A stretch of 64,000 bases of DNA from Purpureocillium takamizusanense. Its lineage: Eukaryota > Ascomycota > Sordariomycetes > Hypocreales > Ophiocordycipitaceae. How positions within the stretch are numbered: the stretch's first letter is position 1; every line of letters starts with the position of its first letter. This document shows positions 63,021 through 64,000 of the stretch, piece after piece. The stretch covers positions 4,650,001-4,714,000 of the forward strand of contig NC_063068.1 of NCBI RefSeq assembly GCF_022605165.1, given 5' to 3'. The notes below the pieces were generated by a model. That model saw only the letters and a list, made by a program, of their open reading frames with translations, was not told the origin of the DNA and ran no database searches. The translations under genes and the position numbers were made by a program.

Positions 63021-64000
63021 TCACGTCGTGTCGTTGCATTGCTGCTCATTCTGTGCATTGCTGCACTCGGAAACCATTTTCGCAAAATTTCGAACCACTT
63101 CCCTGGGAATTTGGTTCCAGAGAAGCGATCGCGTGTACACCTCCGCTGCGCCCGTCTGCTTGTCATCCCGAATCTCTGCGAGTGCCTCGGCAAGGTTCTT
63201 GCGACCCTGGCTGGTGGATCGTTTAGGCGGGTTAAAATCCTGATTGTGGACGCCATTGTACTGAGTGGATGACATGGAGAAGACGTGCTCGTTGGTTTGC
63301 CGCTCCGATGGCTGCGACAGAGCATCTCCCAGCTCCTCGAGCATAGAGGGCGCGACATGCATGCCGACCTTGGGGCCGCCGCTCGCCCCGAGTTGTGGCC
63401 AGTTGACCGCTCCAGACGGCTGAGGAGCCATGGGCTGAAGGCCATGAGCTTGAGGCTTGACGCCTGCGTCGTTGAGCACATTCTGGAGAAGCGTCTCCGA
63501 CGCCACTCGGACATCCTCGGACACGCGCGTGATGGGTGGCGTGGAACCTCTCGACATGACAAAGGCTCCCACAAGGAAGAGCATGAAGAGTAGTCCACCC
63601 TGAGAAGCCCCCTTGTCGCCATCTTCAGCGGCCGCTGCGTCGGCCTTCTTTGCGGGAACGACGGACAGCTCCTGCTTGACCTCGGGCTCGGGGGCGTAGT
63701 CGTTGAGGAAGCCAGCGTTGTCCCAGGCGCCAGTCATGTCCATGTCATTCATCTCATCATAGGCGCCAGGGAACCCGTGATTCATGTGGGATGTCTGTGT
63801 CGTGGCAAGCGGTGTAGACTCGAGCCTCTGAACATGCTCGGTGAGGATGCCGACCTTCTTCCGAAGCTCTCCTGTCTCAACCGTGTGGGCTCTAATCATC
63901 TCGTCCTTCTCCAGGGTGAGAGTCTCAATGAAGTCCATGTAGGACTGTTTCTCCCGGTGAAGCAGCTCCATTTTTGCCTTGAGACCGCCTACCTCCTCCT
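63021..64000 (-). CDS. bZIP transcription factor, C-terminal part (partial at right edge)
   Basis: The stop codon is at 63021-63023 and the frame is open to base 64000, so the N-terminal part and basic region lie outside the window. The visible 325 or so residues begin EEVGGLKAKMELLHREKQSY, continue through MDFIETLTLEKDEMIRAHTV and then ELRKKVGILTEHVQRLE. The Leu/hydrophobic spacing is that of a leucine zipper. An acidic segment (YDEMNDMDMTGAWDN) follows. A short very hydrophobic stretch (GGLLFMLFLVGAFVMSRGST) and a long C-terminal domain with amphipathic helices (RVASETLLQNVLNDAG, RKNLAEALAEIRDDK, SLLWNQIPREVVRNFAKMV) complete it. This arrangement is seen in a conserved filamentous-fungal bZIP group. 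Which named factor it is cannot be decided without the basic region. Confidence 0.75.
   Translation of the reverse strand, partial: EEVGGLKAKMELLHREKQSYMDFIETLTLEKDEMIRAHTVETGELRKKVGILTEHVQRLESTPLATTQTSHMNHGFPGAYDEMNDMDMTGAWDNAGFLNDYAPEPEVKQELSVVPAKKADAAAAEDGDKGASQGGLLFMLFLVGAFVMSRGSTPPITRVSEDVRVASETLLQNVLNDAGVKPQAHGLQPMAPQPSGAVNWPQLGASGGPKVGMHVAPSMLEELGDALSQPSERQTNEHVFSMSSTQYNGVHNQDFNPPKRSTSQGRKNLAEALAEIRDDKQTGAAEVYTRSLLWNQIPREVVRNFAKMVSECSNAQNEQQCNDTT

Overview
The window looks like a gene-dense stretch of nuclear genome from a filamentous ascomycete, most likely a sordariomycete of the order Hypocreales. The reasons are short introns (about 50-160 nt, one of 630 nt) with GT(A/G)(A/C)G donors and CTAAC/CTGAC branch points, GC-rich codon usage, and fungus-specific families: the DUF3659 repeat protein, a Pil1/Lsp1 eisosome protein, a CX3C-type GPI-anchored protein and VTC4. 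The genus cannot be fixed from the sequence alone. No rRNA or tRNA gene, CRISPR array or intact transposon was seen. Exon joins were worked out by hand from splice signals, reading frame and remembered family conservation. No alignment was run.

Layout. 1-7 kb: the end of a DUF3659 protein, a complete six-repeat DUF3659/LEA-like protein, and a secreted GPI-anchored protein. 7-10.7 kb: a long gene-free region. 10.7-16.8 kb: methylthioribulose-1-phosphate dehydratase (MDE1), the SNARE SEC20, mitochondrial ribosomal protein mL53 and inorganic pyrophosphatase (IPP1), which has a long in-frame upstream extension. 19-31 kb: an eisosome BAR protein, a small His-rich protein, oligosaccharyltransferase subunit OST1, hexokinase and arginine methyltransferase RMT2. 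31-44 kb: polyphosphate polymerase VTC4, helicase subunit MCM4, COPI zeta RET3, tRNA t6A enzyme SUA5 and Golgi tether COG4. 44-56 kb: Golgi Ca/Mn pump PMR1, cohesin RAD21, tubulin cofactor A, THO complex subunit 7 and a five-finger CCCH protein. 57.8-59.6 kb: a six-exon Sel1-repeat protein. 59.6-64 kb: a gene-poor tract with a degenerate inverted-repeat element, then the C-terminal part of a bZIP factor cut by the window edge.

How the genes relate. Most are single-copy housekeeping genes. Five act in the secretory pathway (SEC20, OST1, RET3, COG4, PMR1). MCM4 and RAD21 act in replication and cohesion, and MCM4 has two perfect MluI-box (ACGCGT) elements upstream. THO7 and the CCCH protein, both expected to act on mRNA biogenesis or export, share a 411-bp divergent promoter. 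The most interesting signals are: possible dual (cytosolic/mitochondrial) initiation at IPP1 and SUA5; stop-free introns with lengths divisible by three, one of which splits a zinc finger; a poly-Gln/poly-Gly insert in MDE1; a MITE-like element with transition-biased inverted repeats; and the DUF3659 tandem pair. I did not find a clearly new multi-gene system.
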